From NCBI RefSeq assembly GCF_000374845.1, contig NZ_KB895419.1, forward strand, positions 1 through 64,000: a stretch of DNA of 64,000 nucleotides, read 5' to 3'. This DNA is from Paenibacillus terrigena DSM 21567 (GTDB lineage Bacteria > Bacillota > Bacilli > Paenibacillales > Paenibacillaceae). Numbering within the stretch: the first letter of the stretch is position 1; each line of letters starts with the position of its first letter. The notes under the pieces were generated by a model. The model searched no databases, was not told the origin of the DNA, and saw only the letters and a program-made list of their open reading frames with translations. Below, one piece after another: positions 32,880-42,113 of this stretch. The translations under genes and the position numbers were made by a program.

Positions 32880-33734
32880 TTAAGAAGCCGTTTCCTTCGC
32901 CTTTTTGCGGCTTCGAGGCTTCGGTTTGGTAGGTGCTGGTCCACCCGTGTCTGCTGCGACAACTGGCTTCACGACATCAAGGCTCGCCTGCAATGCCGAC
33001 ATCAGATCTATGACATTCGTCTTCTGTGCTGCTGGTGCTACATTAATTTCTTCTCCGGCGATTTTATGTTCGATGGCTTCCAGTAATGCTACGCGGTACG
33101 TATCTTTATACTTCTCAGGCTCAAAAGGAGTCGTTAGTTGGTCGATCAACATTTTCGCCATATCCAGTTCTTTCTCATTCACGGTTACAGGCGTCTGCGG
33201 CAAGTTCGGCACTTGGCTGACGGGTCGAATCTCATCAGGGTAGAAGATCGTCTCCATCGCAATACAATTGTCGATCACGCGAATGGCGGCGAGACTGCTC
33301 TTGGAGCGAATAGATACTTGAGAAATACCAATTTTCTGCGTTTGCTTCATCGATTCGAGCAGTAGATTATACGCATGCGCTCCAGTTTCAATCGGGGAGA
33401 GATAATACGTTTTCTGGAAAAAGATCGGATCGATATCGTTCAAATGGACGAAGTCCAGAATCTTGATCTCCTTAGTGATCTCTCCGGACAATTTCTCCAG
33501 TTCATCCTTCTCGAAAATAACGAATTTTCCAGGTTCATACTCATAACCCTTCGAAATTTCTTCCCACTCCACTTCGGTATCGCATGTTTTGCATTTTCTT
33601 ACATAGGATAAGGGCGTATTGCATTTCTTATGAATGTAACGCATCGAGATATCTTTATCTTCCGTTGCCGAGAACATTTTCACAGGAACGTTGACTAACC
33701 CAAAACTGATGGCGCCTTTCCAGACTGTATGCAT
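32880..33734 (-). CDS. ku: Ku end-binding protein for NHEJ
   Basis: A 284-residue bacterial Ku. It begins MHTVWKGAISFGLVNVPVKM, the signature Ku start, and contains the zinc-knuckle-like CNTPLSYVRKCKTCDTEVEW (about residues 38-57), YLSPIETGAHAYNLLLESM and a typical lysine/arginine-rich C-terminal tail (KPKPRSRKKAKE). Ku homodimers thread onto DNA ends and recruit the ligase, encoded immediately downstream. The C-terminal segment after residue 235 (PAAQKTNVIDLMSALQ) is the usual ligase-contact region. It is the first gene of a three-gene operon. Confidence 0.93.
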   Translation of the reverse strand: MHTVWKGAISFGLVNVPVKMFSATEDKDISMRYIHKKCNTPLSYVRKCKTCDTEVEWEEISKGYEYEPGKFVIFEKDELEKLSGEITKEIKILDFVHLNDIDPIFFQKTYYLSPIETGAHAYNLLLESMKQTQKIGISQVSIRSKSSLAAIRVIDNCIAMETIFYPDEIRPVSQVPNLPQTPVTVNEKELDMAKMLIDQLTTPFEPEKYKDTYRVALLEAIEHKIAGEEINVAPAAQKTNVIDLMSALQASLDVVKPVVAADTGGPAPTKPKPRSRKKAKETAS

Positions 33735-33832
33735 GACTCATCAACCTCCATGAACGTTTTTCGTACAGGCTTGTCATTAGTATGGTCCAGATAACTGCGA
33801 TTTATAATGGGAAAAGGGAGCAGGGATTGCGA

Positions 33833-34327
33833 ATGCTGGTCTTATTCGACTTGGATGGAACACTGATTAGTTCATATATGGATAATCCGGATCGGAATTA
33901 TGATCTCTGGACAATTTTGCCCAATCGAAAAGAGATTCTGCATGCCTTGTTAGCACAAGGGCATTCCATTGGCATTGTCACGAATCAGGCCGGTGTTGCG
34001 TTTGGACATATTACAGAGAAGAAGGCGATGCAGAGGATTCATGCCCTGTTCGATGCCCTTGAGCTCGTGCCATATCCTGCTGTCCAAGTGAGCTATGGCC
34101 ATCCGAAAGCACGTATTCCTCGTTATCGGAAGCGCGAAGCTGTTGCCCGTCGGAAGCCTTCCGGCCTGATGCTTCGGGAGCATATCGCTATGAACCCTGA
34201 AGCGGCTTCGGAGGGTGTTATTTATATAGGTGATCGTCCTGAAGATGAAGCAGCTGCGAAGGATGCAGGTGTTGATTTCGTATGGACAGATGCGTTCTTC
34301 CGACTTGATAGCGTAGGGCATAAATGA
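33833..34327 (+). CDS. HAD-IIIA phosphatase
   Basis: A 164-residue HAD hydrolase. Motif I is LVLFDLDGTLISS (nucleophile D6, D8), motif II IVTNQAG near residue 47, and IYIGDRPEDEAAAKDAG near 135 gives motif IV. The zinc cysteine cluster of the gene at 2706 is absent. It resembles polynucleotide-kinase/HisB type phosphatases, which act on small phosphates or 3-prime phosphates; the latter would suit an end-joining neighbour, but this is only suggestive. ATG 33833 is chosen over TTG 33827. Confidence 0.75.
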   Translation: MLVLFDLDGTLISSYMDNPDRNYDLWTILPNRKEILHALLAQGHSIGIVTNQAGVAFGHITEKKAMQRIHALFDALELVPYPAVQVSYGHPKARIPRYRKREAVARRKPSGLMLREHIAMNPEAASEGVIYIGDRPEDEAAAKDAGVDFVWTDAFFRLDSVGHK

Positions 34328-34410
34328 TTTATAACGATTTTTTATCTATACATTATTTCTGGCTCCTTTAGAATGAAAGTACTGACATAAAGGAGAGAAT
34401 TGAAATAATC

Positions 34411-34839
34411 ATGAATACAACACGGATATTAGAAAGTTCAAAGCAGGATATGGATTTTATCGAGAAAGGAATTTGCGATTACAATGAATCACACGTGCCT
34501 TTTGAACTACCTATTCCAGTTGAGGCTATCAATAGGCATATAAAAGATGAAAACGGCGACATTATTGCTGGGATAAACTGTATTCATTATGCGTGGAAAT
34601 GCATTGCGATCGACGCATTGTGGGTACGTGAGGACTATCGGAAAACGGGTCTAGGGTCCCGGTTATTAACAGAGATCGAGAACGCGGCAAAAGCGCATGG
34701 ATGTCATCTGATTCATGTCGATACCTTTGATTTTCAAGCCAAAGATTTTTATTTGAAACACGGTTATATGATTTTCGGCGTTTTAGAAAATTGTCCCTTA
34801 GGTCATCAACGCTATTATCTGCAAAAGTCTATTTCATAG
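34411..34839 (+). CDS. GNAT family N-acetyltransferase (paralogue of 5273-5689)
   Basis: A 142-residue GNAT. It has GDIIAGINCIHYAWKCIAIDALWV, the acetyl-CoA loop DYRKTGLGSRLLTEIE (about residues 79-94) and DFQAKDFYLKHGYMIFG. The same motif order and spacing occur in the gene at 5273, so they share ancestry. AAAGGAGAG precedes the ATG. It is followed by a strong terminator. Substrate unknown. Confidence 0.86.
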   Translation: MNTTRILESSKQDMDFIEKGICDYNESHVPFELPIPVEAINRHIKDENGDIIAGINCIHYAWKCIAIDALWVREDYRKTGLGSRLLTEIENAAKAHGCHLIHVDTFDFQAKDFYLKHGYMIFGVLENCPLGHQRYYLQKSIS

Positions 34840-34846
34840 CGTTCCG

Positions 34847-34876
34847 AATCCCATCAAGTAGATTTGATGGGATTTT
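34847..34876 (+). terminator. Rho-independent terminator
   Basis: AATCCCATCAA (34847-34857) pairs with TTGATGGGATT (34864-34874), followed by TT. A long perfect stem directly after the GNAT gene. Confidence 0.85.
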
Positions 34877-35082
34877 ATTTATTAATATGATGAAAATGTA
34901 AACAAATGTATATGAAAGTAAGAACTTATCTATTTTTCTATGACGAACACGTCTCATAGTATTAACTGTGAGGAGGCCTCTTGGTAAGGAATGGGCGCCC
35001 GGGAACCGCCTATGACGAGTACTCAAGTTAGCAGTACGAAAAACACAATATATCATTTCATACGAGGAAATGAGGATGAGGA
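34877..35082 (+). other. Leader region upstream of the GH20 gene, GC-rich patch
   Basis: This 206-bp stretch precedes the large glycosidase. AT-rich DNA (34877-34960) could hold its promoter. Positions 34967-35012 are unusually GC-rich and contain palindromic GAGGCCTC (34973-34980) and GGGCGCCC (34993-35000). A possible GTACTC/AGTAC pairing lies at 35018-35038. This could be a structured leader, but I could not match it to a known riboswitch. Confidence 0.3.
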
Positions 35083-38000
35083 ATGAAGCCAAGCCAAAGG
35101 TATCGACAGTGGTGTTCGTTGTTGTTATCGGTTATCTTGTTTTTTTCGATTGTTTTTTCCGTAAATCCGCAGGTGATGTTCGCAGAAGGAGCAGGAGGTA
35201 CGGACGAGATTGTGCAGCCGGCACCGGAGATTCCGGTACCGGGGACAGAGCCAGACTTACCGACGGCACCACCTCCGGAAGATATGCCGGATGCGATTGT
35301 CTCACCTGACATGCCTAACGCGCAAGAAATTGTATCGGCAACAGCGCCGAGCGGCGCAAGGGAAAATTACGCGCTACATAAGCAGGTTAGGGTGTCGGGC
35401 AATGAAGTTGATTATGCGCATTTTCCTAAAAACGCCGTCGATGGCGATCTAACGAGTCGCTGGTCTTCCGACAAATTCGATGATCAGTGGTTCGAAGTTG
35501 ATCTGGGAGAGAAAAAAGATGTTGGCCAAGTCATTATCCGCTGGCAGACGCCAGCCACGTCCTACCGCGTGCTGACTTCGGTCTATGGTGATAATTGGGA
35601 GGACATTACACTTGAGAATGATGGCATTATTAATTGCCAAGGCGGAACGGAAGTCCTAAATTTCCCTTCAAGAGAAGCAAGATACGTCAAGTTTGTAGGG
35701 GTTGAGCGGAAACCGGTAGATGGCATTCTATATGGGTACTCATTCTATGAGTTCGAGGTCTACAGTGAAGACCCGCTAGCGAAAATCATCAAAGGGATTC
35801 GCGGTATTGAACCGATCAGCCAAGGACAGACCGAGTTCCCATTCCCGTCTGTACCGGAAGGTTATCAAATCTCTATCTATGGATCGGATGCGCTGCCTGT
35901 CATTGACAAGGAAGGCGTCATTCACCCCCCATTGGTGGATAAACAAGTTCATGTGATGCTGCAAGTGCAGAGCGTGGAGGACCCAACGCAGAAAGCGATA
36001 ACGCCGTCTTTCGAAGTTACGGTTACAGGATTAAATCAGCAGATCGAAGGATTGAATGAGGAACCGAAAGTCATTCCATCCCTGCAAGAATGGATTGGGA
36101 GAACAGGTCAATATACCTTATCGCCTTCAGCGAAGATTGTCTATAATGACCAGTCGTTAGCCAAATCAGCAGCGATCGTTCAAGAAGACATGAAAGCGAT
36201 TACGGGATTAGAATTGCAAGTTACCCAAGGGTCTCCATCGAGCGGAGATCTGTACTTGTCCTTAAATCCGTCGGATAAGGTCTTAGGTCAAGAAGGTTAC
36301 ATACTCGATATCGCTGATTATGTGTCCATTACGGCACCGACGGTCAAGGGGGTATTCAGCGGGACGCGATCTGTACTCCAAATCCTGAAGCAGGATGAAG
36401 GTCATGATCAGATTCCGAAGGGGTTGTCACGCGACTATCCGAAATACGAGACACGCGGATTTATGATCGACGTGTCTCGTAAATTCTATACGATTGATTT
36501 CCTTCGGGATTACGTGAAGATGATGGCCTGGTATAAGATGACTGACCTGCAAATTCATTTAAATGACGATGTTGGGACACCATTTCCGGATAATAATCAG
36601 CGTGCAGCGTTCAGACTTGAAAGTGAGCTCTATCCAGGGCTGGCGAGCTCGAATGGCCATTACACGAAGGAAGAGTTCCGCAATTTGCAGCGACTAGGTC
36701 AGGATTATGGCATTAACATCATTCCGGAGATCGATACGCCAGGACACTCTCGCGTGTTCACGACGTATTACAAGGAAAAGTATAACAAGGATCTTGGCAA
36801 CGATTCACATCTGGATATCTCCAAACCGGAAACGGTCGAGTTCGTGAAGAATCTCTTCTCCGAATATATCGACGGCTACAACGGCGGGGAACCGACCTTC
36901 TTAGGTCCTGATGTTCAGATCGGAACCGATGAATATTCGGGCAACACGGAAGATTTCCGAAAGTACATGGACACGATGATCAACTTCATCAACAGTAAAG
37001 GCAAGCATCCAATTTTATGGGGCGGCATGCAAGCCTATGCCGGCAAGACGCCGGTCAGCAATCAAGCGACGATGGCGATCTGGCATTTGCCGTATGGCGG
37101 GCCGAGTCAGGCGATTGAACTTGGATATGACATCATTAATACGAACAACAGTTATTTGTACCTCGTACCGCGGCTTTATGCAGATTATTTAAATGCCTCA
37201 CTGCTCTATAACGAATGGGAACCTGTGAAATGGTACGGCGAGACAGTGCCATTCGGTCATCCGAAATTAAAGGGCGGCATGTTCGCACTCTGGAATGATA
37301 TTTCGTATGAAGCGGGTCTGTCCTCAGACGATACGCATGTACGCTTGGTTCCTGCCATCCAGGTATTGTCCGAGAAAATGTGGCATGGCGCGAGAAGCGA
37401 TGTGGACTACGACACATTTGTGAAGACGGCAGCGGGGATGGGAGATGCGCCGAATACTCACCTTTCTTATGACGTGAAAGTCAACAATACGGAAGGAAGC
37501 GTCCTTAATTATTCGTTCGAAAACAATTTCAACGACGCATCCGGTAACGGATACAATGCAAGAGGCAATAACGTCGATTTTGTCAAAGGAAAATATGGGC
37601 AAGGCGCCCACTTCAACGGTGGTACTAGCTATTTGGAGACACCGCTCAACAGCTTAAACTTCGGTTGGACCGTCTCCATGTGGATTAACCCGGATGCGGA
37701 CAATCCGGACGATGCCGTATTAATGGAATCGCCTGCGGGAACGGTAAAATTAAAGCAACACGGCACCGAGGGTAAATTAGGATTCTCTAAAGAAGGATAT
37801 GATAGCGCATTCAATTACAAAGTGCCGGCAGGGCAATGGACGCATATTCTCCTCACAGGGGATAGCAACGGCGTCTCGCTCTATGTGAATGGGAATGAAT
37901 ACGTCGAGAACCTGGCACAGCCGGTGCATCGCATTCAGACGCTCGTCCTGCCTGTCGCGAAAATCGGCAGTGCAACCAACGCGTTCAAAGGAACGATCGA

Positions 38001-39657
38001 TAATCTGCAAGTCTACAATCGATTCGTTCCGCTGCTCGATGTGAACAACTATGCGCTGCATCAGGCAACAGATGCCTCTGGAATGGAGGCGGCATGGGTA
38101 CCTTCGAGCCAAGCCGTCGATGGCAATATGAACACGCGCTGGGCGAGTACGTACAAAGCAGATTCGTGGTTCACTGTTGACTTGGGCAAAACGCAAAATA
38201 TCAGCAAGGTCGTCATCGGATGGGAGACGGCAGCGAAAAAATTCAAAATTCTCGCATCCAATGACAAAGAAACGTGGTTCAATGTAATGAATGACGATAA
38301 AATCCTTGAATTTGATGGGAAACTTGGTACGAGTACGATTAAATTCGATCCAAAGCAAGCAAGATACGTCAAATTCCAAGGGATTGAAAGAACGCCGGTA
38401 GATGGCGCATACTACGGTTATTCCATCTATGAGTTTGAAGTTTATGGTGATGATCTGATGGTTCCATATAAAGCGTTAATTGATGCAGCCGAGAAATTGA
38501 TCGATATGAACAAAGGGAACCAAGAACTTCGCAATCAATTGATGAAGCTCTTGGATCGATACCCGTATCATTTCGAGACCTTAGTGGATACGCTGCGCGA
38601 TCTGAACGATCGATTGGAGAAGTCATTCAATGAAACGGAGAATCCAAGGCCAAAACCTGAAAATCCTGGACCTGGCTCATCAACGTCCGGCACCGTCCAA
38701 CCACCAGCCGCGAAGGAAGGCGAAGCGACGATCAAAGCTGGCGAAGCCGGCACAGTCAGCTTAGGCAAGCAGATCACCGTTTCTGTTCCGGCAGGAGCAG
38801 CGAAAGAAACGACAAAGCTGCAGCTTAAGAAAATCGACAATTCCGCTGACATGCTCAAGCAGCAGCCGAATGCATTAAGCGCGGTGTTCGAATTGTCGAA
38901 GGATGTGAAAGGCAGCTTCGACAAGCCGATTCAGATCAGCTTGACGTTTGATGCCAGCAAGCTAGGCAAAGATCAACAAGCATCCGTGTTCCAATACGAT
39001 AAAGCAACAGCGCGTTGGGTGGAACTTGGAGGCACGGTAACGGGGAGTGCGATTCAAGTGGAGACACGCGATGTCGGCATATTCGCAGTCTTTGCGATCG
39101 ATCGCAAGCCTTCTGAACCGAAGCCTGCATTCCAAGATATCGCAGGCCACTGGGCTGCGAAGGAGATTCAAGCTGCCGTGCAACGCGACATGACGAACGG
39201 ATATCCGGACGGAACATTCAGGCCGGATCAGTCCGTGACGCGGGCAGAGTTCACGGTATGGCTCGCGAAAGCGATGCAGCTAAGCGACGAAGGCCGTACG
39301 AAGGCGTTCACGGATCAATCCTCGATCCCGGCATGGGCGAGTGAGGCCGTGGCGCAAGCTGTAGAGCTCGGACTCATTCAAGGCTATGCGGACCAACGGT
39401 TCATGCCGAATCAGCCGATCAGCCGCGCAGAGATGGTGACGATGGTCGCGAGAGCATTGAAGCTGTCTACCAACGCAAGCGCAAGAACGAGCTTCGCCGA
39501 TGACAAGCTGATCCCAGCATGGGCGATCGGAGCCATTGATACTGCTGTGCAGCAAGGCTGGATTCAAGGGCGCGGCAGCAATCAATTCGCGCCGAGTGCC
39601 TCGACGACGCGTGCGGAGTCGATGACGGTCTTGTTGAAGGCATTCCCAGTCAACTAA
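35083..39657 (+). CDS. Giant cell-surface GH20 beta-N-acetylhexosaminidase-like enzyme with SLH repeats
   Basis: A 1524-residue secreted enzyme. Order: signal peptide 1-34; F5/8C carbohydrate-binding domain about 94-229; GH20b helper domain about 327-440; GH20 catalytic barrel about 455-790; LamG-type domain about 807-982; second F5/8C about 988-1124; helical and proline-rich linker to about 1210; ZU5-like beta domain about 1215-1345; three SLH repeats about 1350-1400, 1409-1460 and 1472-1522, which bind pyruvylated wall polymer. The catalytic pair is D616-E617, in QIGTDEYSG; the usual HxGGDE glycine is replaced by threonine. It probably removes terminal GlcNAc/GalNAc from polymers at the cell surface. 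GAGG lies 7 nt before the ATG. Confidence 0.9.
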   Translation: MKPSQRYRQWCSLLLSVILFFSIVFSVNPQVMFAEGAGGTDEIVQPAPEIPVPGTEPDLPTAPPPEDMPDAIVSPDMPNAQEIVSATAPSGARENYALHKQVRVSGNEVDYAHFPKNAVDGDLTSRWSSDKFDDQWFEVDLGEKKDVGQVIIRWQTPATSYRVLTSVYGDNWEDITLENDGIINCQGGTEVLNFPSREARYVKFVGVERKPVDGILYGYSFYEFEVYSEDPLAKIIKGIRGIEPISQGQTEFPFPSVPEGYQISIYGSDALPVIDKEGVIHPPLVDKQVHVMLQVQSVEDPTQKAITPSFEVTVTGLNQQIEGLNEEPKVIPSLQEWIGRTGQYTLSPSAKIVYNDQSLAKSAAIVQEDMKAITGLELQVTQGSPSSGDLYLSLNPSDKVLGQEGYILDIADYVSITAPTVKGVFSGTRSVLQILKQDEGHDQIPKGLSRDYPKYETRGFMIDVSRKFYTIDFLRDYVKMMAWYKMTDLQIHLNDDVGTPFPDNNQRAAFRLESELYPGLASSNGHYTKEEFRNLQRLGQDYGINIIPEIDTPGHSRVFTTYYKEKYNKDLGNDSHLDISKPETVEFVKNLFSEYIDGYNGGEPTFLGPDVQIGTDEYSGNTEDFRKYMDTMINFINSKGKHPILWGGMQAYAGKTPVSNQATMAIWHLPYGGPSQAIELGYDIINTNNSYLYLVPRLYADYLNASLLYNEWEPVKWYGETVPFGHPKLKGGMFALWNDISYEAGLSSDDTHVRLVPAIQVLSEKMWHGARSDVDYDTFVKTAAGMGDAPNTHLSYDVKVNNTEGSVLNYSFENNFNDASGNGYNARGNNVDFVKGKYGQGAHFNGGTSYLETPLNSLNFGWTVSMWINPDADNPDDAVLMESPAGTVKLKQHGTEGKLGFSKEGYDSAFNYKVPAGQWTHILLTGDSNGVSLYVNGNEYVENLAQPVHRIQTLVLPVAKIGSATNAFKGTIDNLQVYNRFVPLLDVNNYALHQATDASGMEAAWVPSSQAVDGNMNTRWASTYKADSWFTVDLGKTQNISKVVIGWETAAKKFKILASNDKETWFNVMNDDKILEFDGKLGTSTIKFDPKQARYVKFQGIERTPVDGAYYGYSIYEFEVYGDDLMVPYKALIDAAEKLIDMNKGNQELRNQLMKLLDRYPYHFETLVDTLRDLNDRLEKSFNETENPRPKPENPGPGSSTSGTVQPPAAKEGEATIKAGEAGTVSLGKQITVSVPAGAAKETTKLQLKKIDNSADMLKQQPNALSAVFELSKDVKGSFDKPIQISLTFDASKLGKDQQASVFQYDKATARWVELGGTVTGSAIQVETRDVGIFAVFAIDRKPSEPKPAFQDIAGHWAAKEIQAAVQRDMTNGYPDGTFRPDQSVTRAEFTVWLAKAMQLSDEGRTKAFTDQSSIPAWASEAVAQAVELGLIQGYADQRFMPNQPISRAEMVTMVARALKLSTNASARTSFADDKLIPAWAIGAIDTAVQQGWIQGRGSNQFAPSASTTRAESMTVLLKAFPVN

Positions 39658-39670
39658 ACGCAGGCAAGTA

Positions 39671-39716
39671 AAAAAGACGCTCAGCATCACCGGTCATGGT
39701 GATGCGAGCGTCTTTT
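39671..39716. terminator. Strong bidirectional terminator
   Basis: AAAAAGACGCT (39671-39681) pairs with AGCGTCTTTT (39707-39716), with an inner stem GCATCACC/GGTGATGC. It separates the glycosidase from the convergent GNAT gene. Confidence 0.88.
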
Positions 39717-39738
39717 GGTGCATGGATGATATAAGGCA

Positions 39739-40416
39739 TTAAAGCGGACGAAGAGCAACCTCCGCCGTCTCCTTCAACTGCTCGATCATATCAAGCCATG
39801 CTTGTGGTTTGTTCGGAAGCACCGAATAGTACCAAGATAGGAAGTCAACGATCAATTGACCAGGCAGGGATGCCATCTGATCATCTTTTGGCATGAAACA
39901 GAAGTCAAGACCGTCCACTGCTTCGCCGTCATTGCCCCATGATGGATGCACGTAAGGGAAATCAAGTCGTTGGTAGCCAATATGTGAGAGCACTTCACGC
40001 CGTACGATCGGATTCATCGGCGCAACACCGCCGAATTCTAGTTCATTGGATTGATACGGGTCATAGATTTCTGCGAACATGCCGAGCATTTGAACGCCTG
40101 CTTCGGCAGCTAGCTGGTCAAGATCGCGCTCGCGGTTTTTGTACAGGAACCGTCCAATGCCAAGGCCCGGCTTGCCAATAATCGTGAAATCGGTCATGGC
40201 AACGTTCAATGCTGTGACATAGCGGTATTCTGTTGAACCGACAACTTGTCCTTCATGGACAGCAACAAATACGCGAATATCCGGATCTTGTAACGGTTCT
40301 TTCCAGAGATCGAAGGCAAGCACTTCTTCTGGTGGGAAAATAGATTTCATTAAGTTATGCATTTGGGTGAACAATGGATCTTCAATCGATGTAATGCGGA
40401 TATATTCCATAGTCAT
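39739..40416 (-). CDS. GNAT-like acetyltransferase
   Basis: A 225-residue protein with a GNAT core. EYRYVTALNVAMTDFTIIGKPGLGIGRFLYKNRERDL (about residues 65-100) contains the acetyl-CoA loop, in a less canonical form (KPGLGIG). The C-terminal half is longer than usual and unrecognised, with SHIGYQRLDFPYVHPSWGNDG. It is the third gene of a minus-strand unit with another GNAT and a nitrilase-family hydrolase. The ATG at 40416 has AGGAGC close upstream. Substrate unknown. Confidence 0.7.
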   Translation of the reverse strand: MTMEYIRITSIEDPLFTQMHNLMKSIFPPEEVLAFDLWKEPLQDPDIRVFVAVHEGQVVGSTEYRYVTALNVAMTDFTIIGKPGLGIGRFLYKNRERDLDQLAAEAGVQMLGMFAEIYDPYQSNELEFGGVAPMNPIVRREVLSHIGYQRLDFPYVHPSWGNDGEAVDGLDFCFMPKDDQMASLPGQLIVDFLSWYYSVLPNKPQAWLDMIEQLKETAEVALRPL

Positions 40417-40455
40417 CGTTGCTCCTCTCAGTTTATGTGGATTCATGTCTATCGT

Positions 40456-41121
40456 TTATTGGAATGGGTTCTTCCACTCCATCAATAGCGCATGGTTACA
40501 GGATTCTTCGTCCTCAAGATAATTGTGGGCTACAGCGACCGGCGTACGGCCGCAGCGCAGCAGGAATGTAATGACAGGGTCGCGTAGATCACCCTTCATC
40601 ACGGCACTTGCATATTGTTCAGGCGTCATCTGGTCTGCATAGCGATGATAGCCCGGCATCCGTCCTCCGCCTAGTAGGCGCTCCAATCGAAGCTGTACGA
40701 CCGTCTCATACATGGACTGCATCAACCATTTGCCGATGCCGCATTTGCGATAGGCAGGTCGGACACCGATGTCCACCACATATAAGGAATTTCCGTTCGG
40801 ATTATGGTTGCGAATATAGCCATGATCCGTGACTTCCTCCCAAGTATGCTCAGGATGCTTCGGATCGAATTGCGTAATTAGACCTGTCATCGACCCAATG
40901 AGATGCCCATCACTCTCCGCGCACAATGCACCTTCAGGGAACATCTCCATATGACTGCGCAGCTGTTCAGTGTTCCACCATAACTCGGAAGGATAGGGCG
41001 GCGGGAAGCTCTCTCGTTGAATGTCAATCATTTCAGCAATATCTTGTTCTTGATAATTGCGTATGGTGACAGGCAATGGCGTCTCGTCTAGAAATACGTA
41101 GAATGATTTGTTGTAAGTCAT
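40456..41121 (-). CDS. GNAT acetyltransferase
   Basis: A 221-residue acetyltransferase. It starts with PVTIRNYQEQDIAEMIDIQRESFP, then a long central loop with RNHNPNGNSLYVVDIGVRPAYRKCGIGKWLMQSMYE (about residues 110-145, the acetyl-CoA loop). The LLGGGRMPGYHRYADQMTPEQYASAVMKGDLRDPV segment near 155-190 is the pattern seen in the GNAT half of the fused YhcX-type proteins of Bacillus. Here it is separate and follows the carbon-nitrogen hydrolase gene by 10 nt. ATG 41121 is preferred over 41130, which has no ribosome site. Confidence 0.8.
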   Translation of the reverse strand: MTYNKSFYVFLDETPLPVTIRNYQEQDIAEMIDIQRESFPPPYPSELWWNTEQLRSHMEMFPEGALCAESDGHLIGSMTGLITQFDPKHPEHTWEEVTDHGYIRNHNPNGNSLYVVDIGVRPAYRKCGIGKWLMQSMYETVVQLRLERLLGGGRMPGYHRYADQMTPEQYASAVMKGDLRDPVITFLLRCGRTPVAVAHNYLEDEESCNHALLMEWKNPFQ

Positions 41122-41131
41122 TAACGGCATC

Positions 41132-41986
41132 CTACCAATCTGGATAGAGGTCCGTACGGCGATCACGCCAAGTCGTAACGGATCCACTCTCACGGACTTG
41201 ATGCAGAAGCGAGAGATCGAGGTCTGCTGTAATAATCATGTCGTTATTGATCTCGCCCTCTGCGATAATGCCACGCGGCGGAAACGGTACATCGTTCGGC
41301 GACAAGACTGCAGCTTGTCCGAAATTCCCGCGCATGAAATCGACGGTCGGCAGGGAACCGATGGTTCCAGTCGTCACGACATAGATCTGATTCTCAATCG
41401 TACGTGCATGGCAGCTATAGCGAACACGGTGGAAGCCGTGTCGGTCATCGGTACAGGAAGGACAGAAGATGACATCTGCACCTTTCGCACGCACCATCCG
41501 AACGATCTCAGGGAACTCGATATCATAACATGTCAAAAGGCCGATCTTGCCTTTATCCGTCTCGAACACTTCAACGCCATCGCCAGCGGACATGTTCCAT
41601 TCGGTGACTTCGGTTGGCGTAATATGAATTTTGGCTTGCTCTGCTACCTGACCATCCGGATAGAAGAGATGCGCAACATTATACAATTTGTTGTTCCTGC
41701 GGATGACATGGGTTCCACCGATAATGTGCATCCCGTATTTTTTTGCGAGTCCTGTGAAGAGACTTAAGTAGGCATCCGTATAATCTGGCAGTTCTTGAAT
41801 AGTTAGAGCTGCGGCTTTGTCGTTCCCGATAGACATGAGCTGAGTAGTCAGAAATTCGGGAAAGAGGACAAAATCCGTATTAAACTCATCCGCGGTTCTT
41901 ACATAATGCTCGACTTGATCCGCGAATTCTTGAAATTTCGAAATGGTGTGTAAATGATATTGTACGGCAGATACCCGCAATTTCAT
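41132..41986 (-). CDS. Nitrilase-superfamily carbon-nitrogen hydrolase
   Basis: A 284-residue amidase/nitrilase-family enzyme with the Glu-Lys-Cys triad: E44 in VLFPEF, K119 in EQAKIHITPTE and C153 in LTCYDIEFPE. The sequence from YDIEFPEIVRMVRAKGADVIFCPS is typical. It hydrolyses an amide-type C-N bond of unknown compound. In Bacillus YhcX this domain is fused to a GNAT domain; here it is upstream of a separate GNAT gene that ends 10 nt away, so the pair probably acts together, perhaps deacetylating and acetylating related amides. Confidence 0.87.
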   Translation of the reverse strand: MKLRVSAVQYHLHTISKFQEFADQVEHYVRTADEFNTDFVLFPEFLTTQLMSIGNDKAAALTIQELPDYTDAYLSLFTGLAKKYGMHIIGGTHVIRRNNKLYNVAHLFYPDGQVAEQAKIHITPTEVTEWNMSAGDGVEVFETDKGKIGLLTCYDIEFPEIVRMVRAKGADVIFCPSCTDDRHGFHRVRYSCHARTIENQIYVVTTGTIGSLPTVDFMRGNFGQAAVLSPNDVPFPPRGIIAEGEINNDMIITADLDLSLLHQVRESGSVTTWRDRRTDLYPDW

Positions 41987-42068
41987 TTCATCGCCTCCCT
42001 TAATTTACCTTGTTCCAAATAACATTCCTATTATGAAGCACAAGGAGCAATAGAACAAGTATAAAAAT

Positions 42069-42113
42069 AGGACCTTCACCCGTCTTATGAACAAGGTGAA
42101 GGTCCTTCTTTTT
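42069..42113 (-). terminator. Terminator of the MFS gene
   Basis: AGGACCTTCACC (42069-42080) pairs with GGTGAAGGTCCT (42095-42106), a 12-bp stem. T-rich DNA on both sides suits the minus-strand transporter just upstream in that direction. Confidence 0.85.

Noticed and set aside
33833-34327. HAD protein as the DNA 3-prime phosphatase of the NHEJ system
   Set aside because: It is on the opposite strand and transcribed divergently from ku; the motif is general for HAD-IIIA, so the link is only speculation.
35449-39690. Many long minus-strand frames opposite the first GH20 gene
   Set aside because: They have compositionally biased, low-complexity translations, no ribosome sites and sit opposite a gene with clear protein domains.
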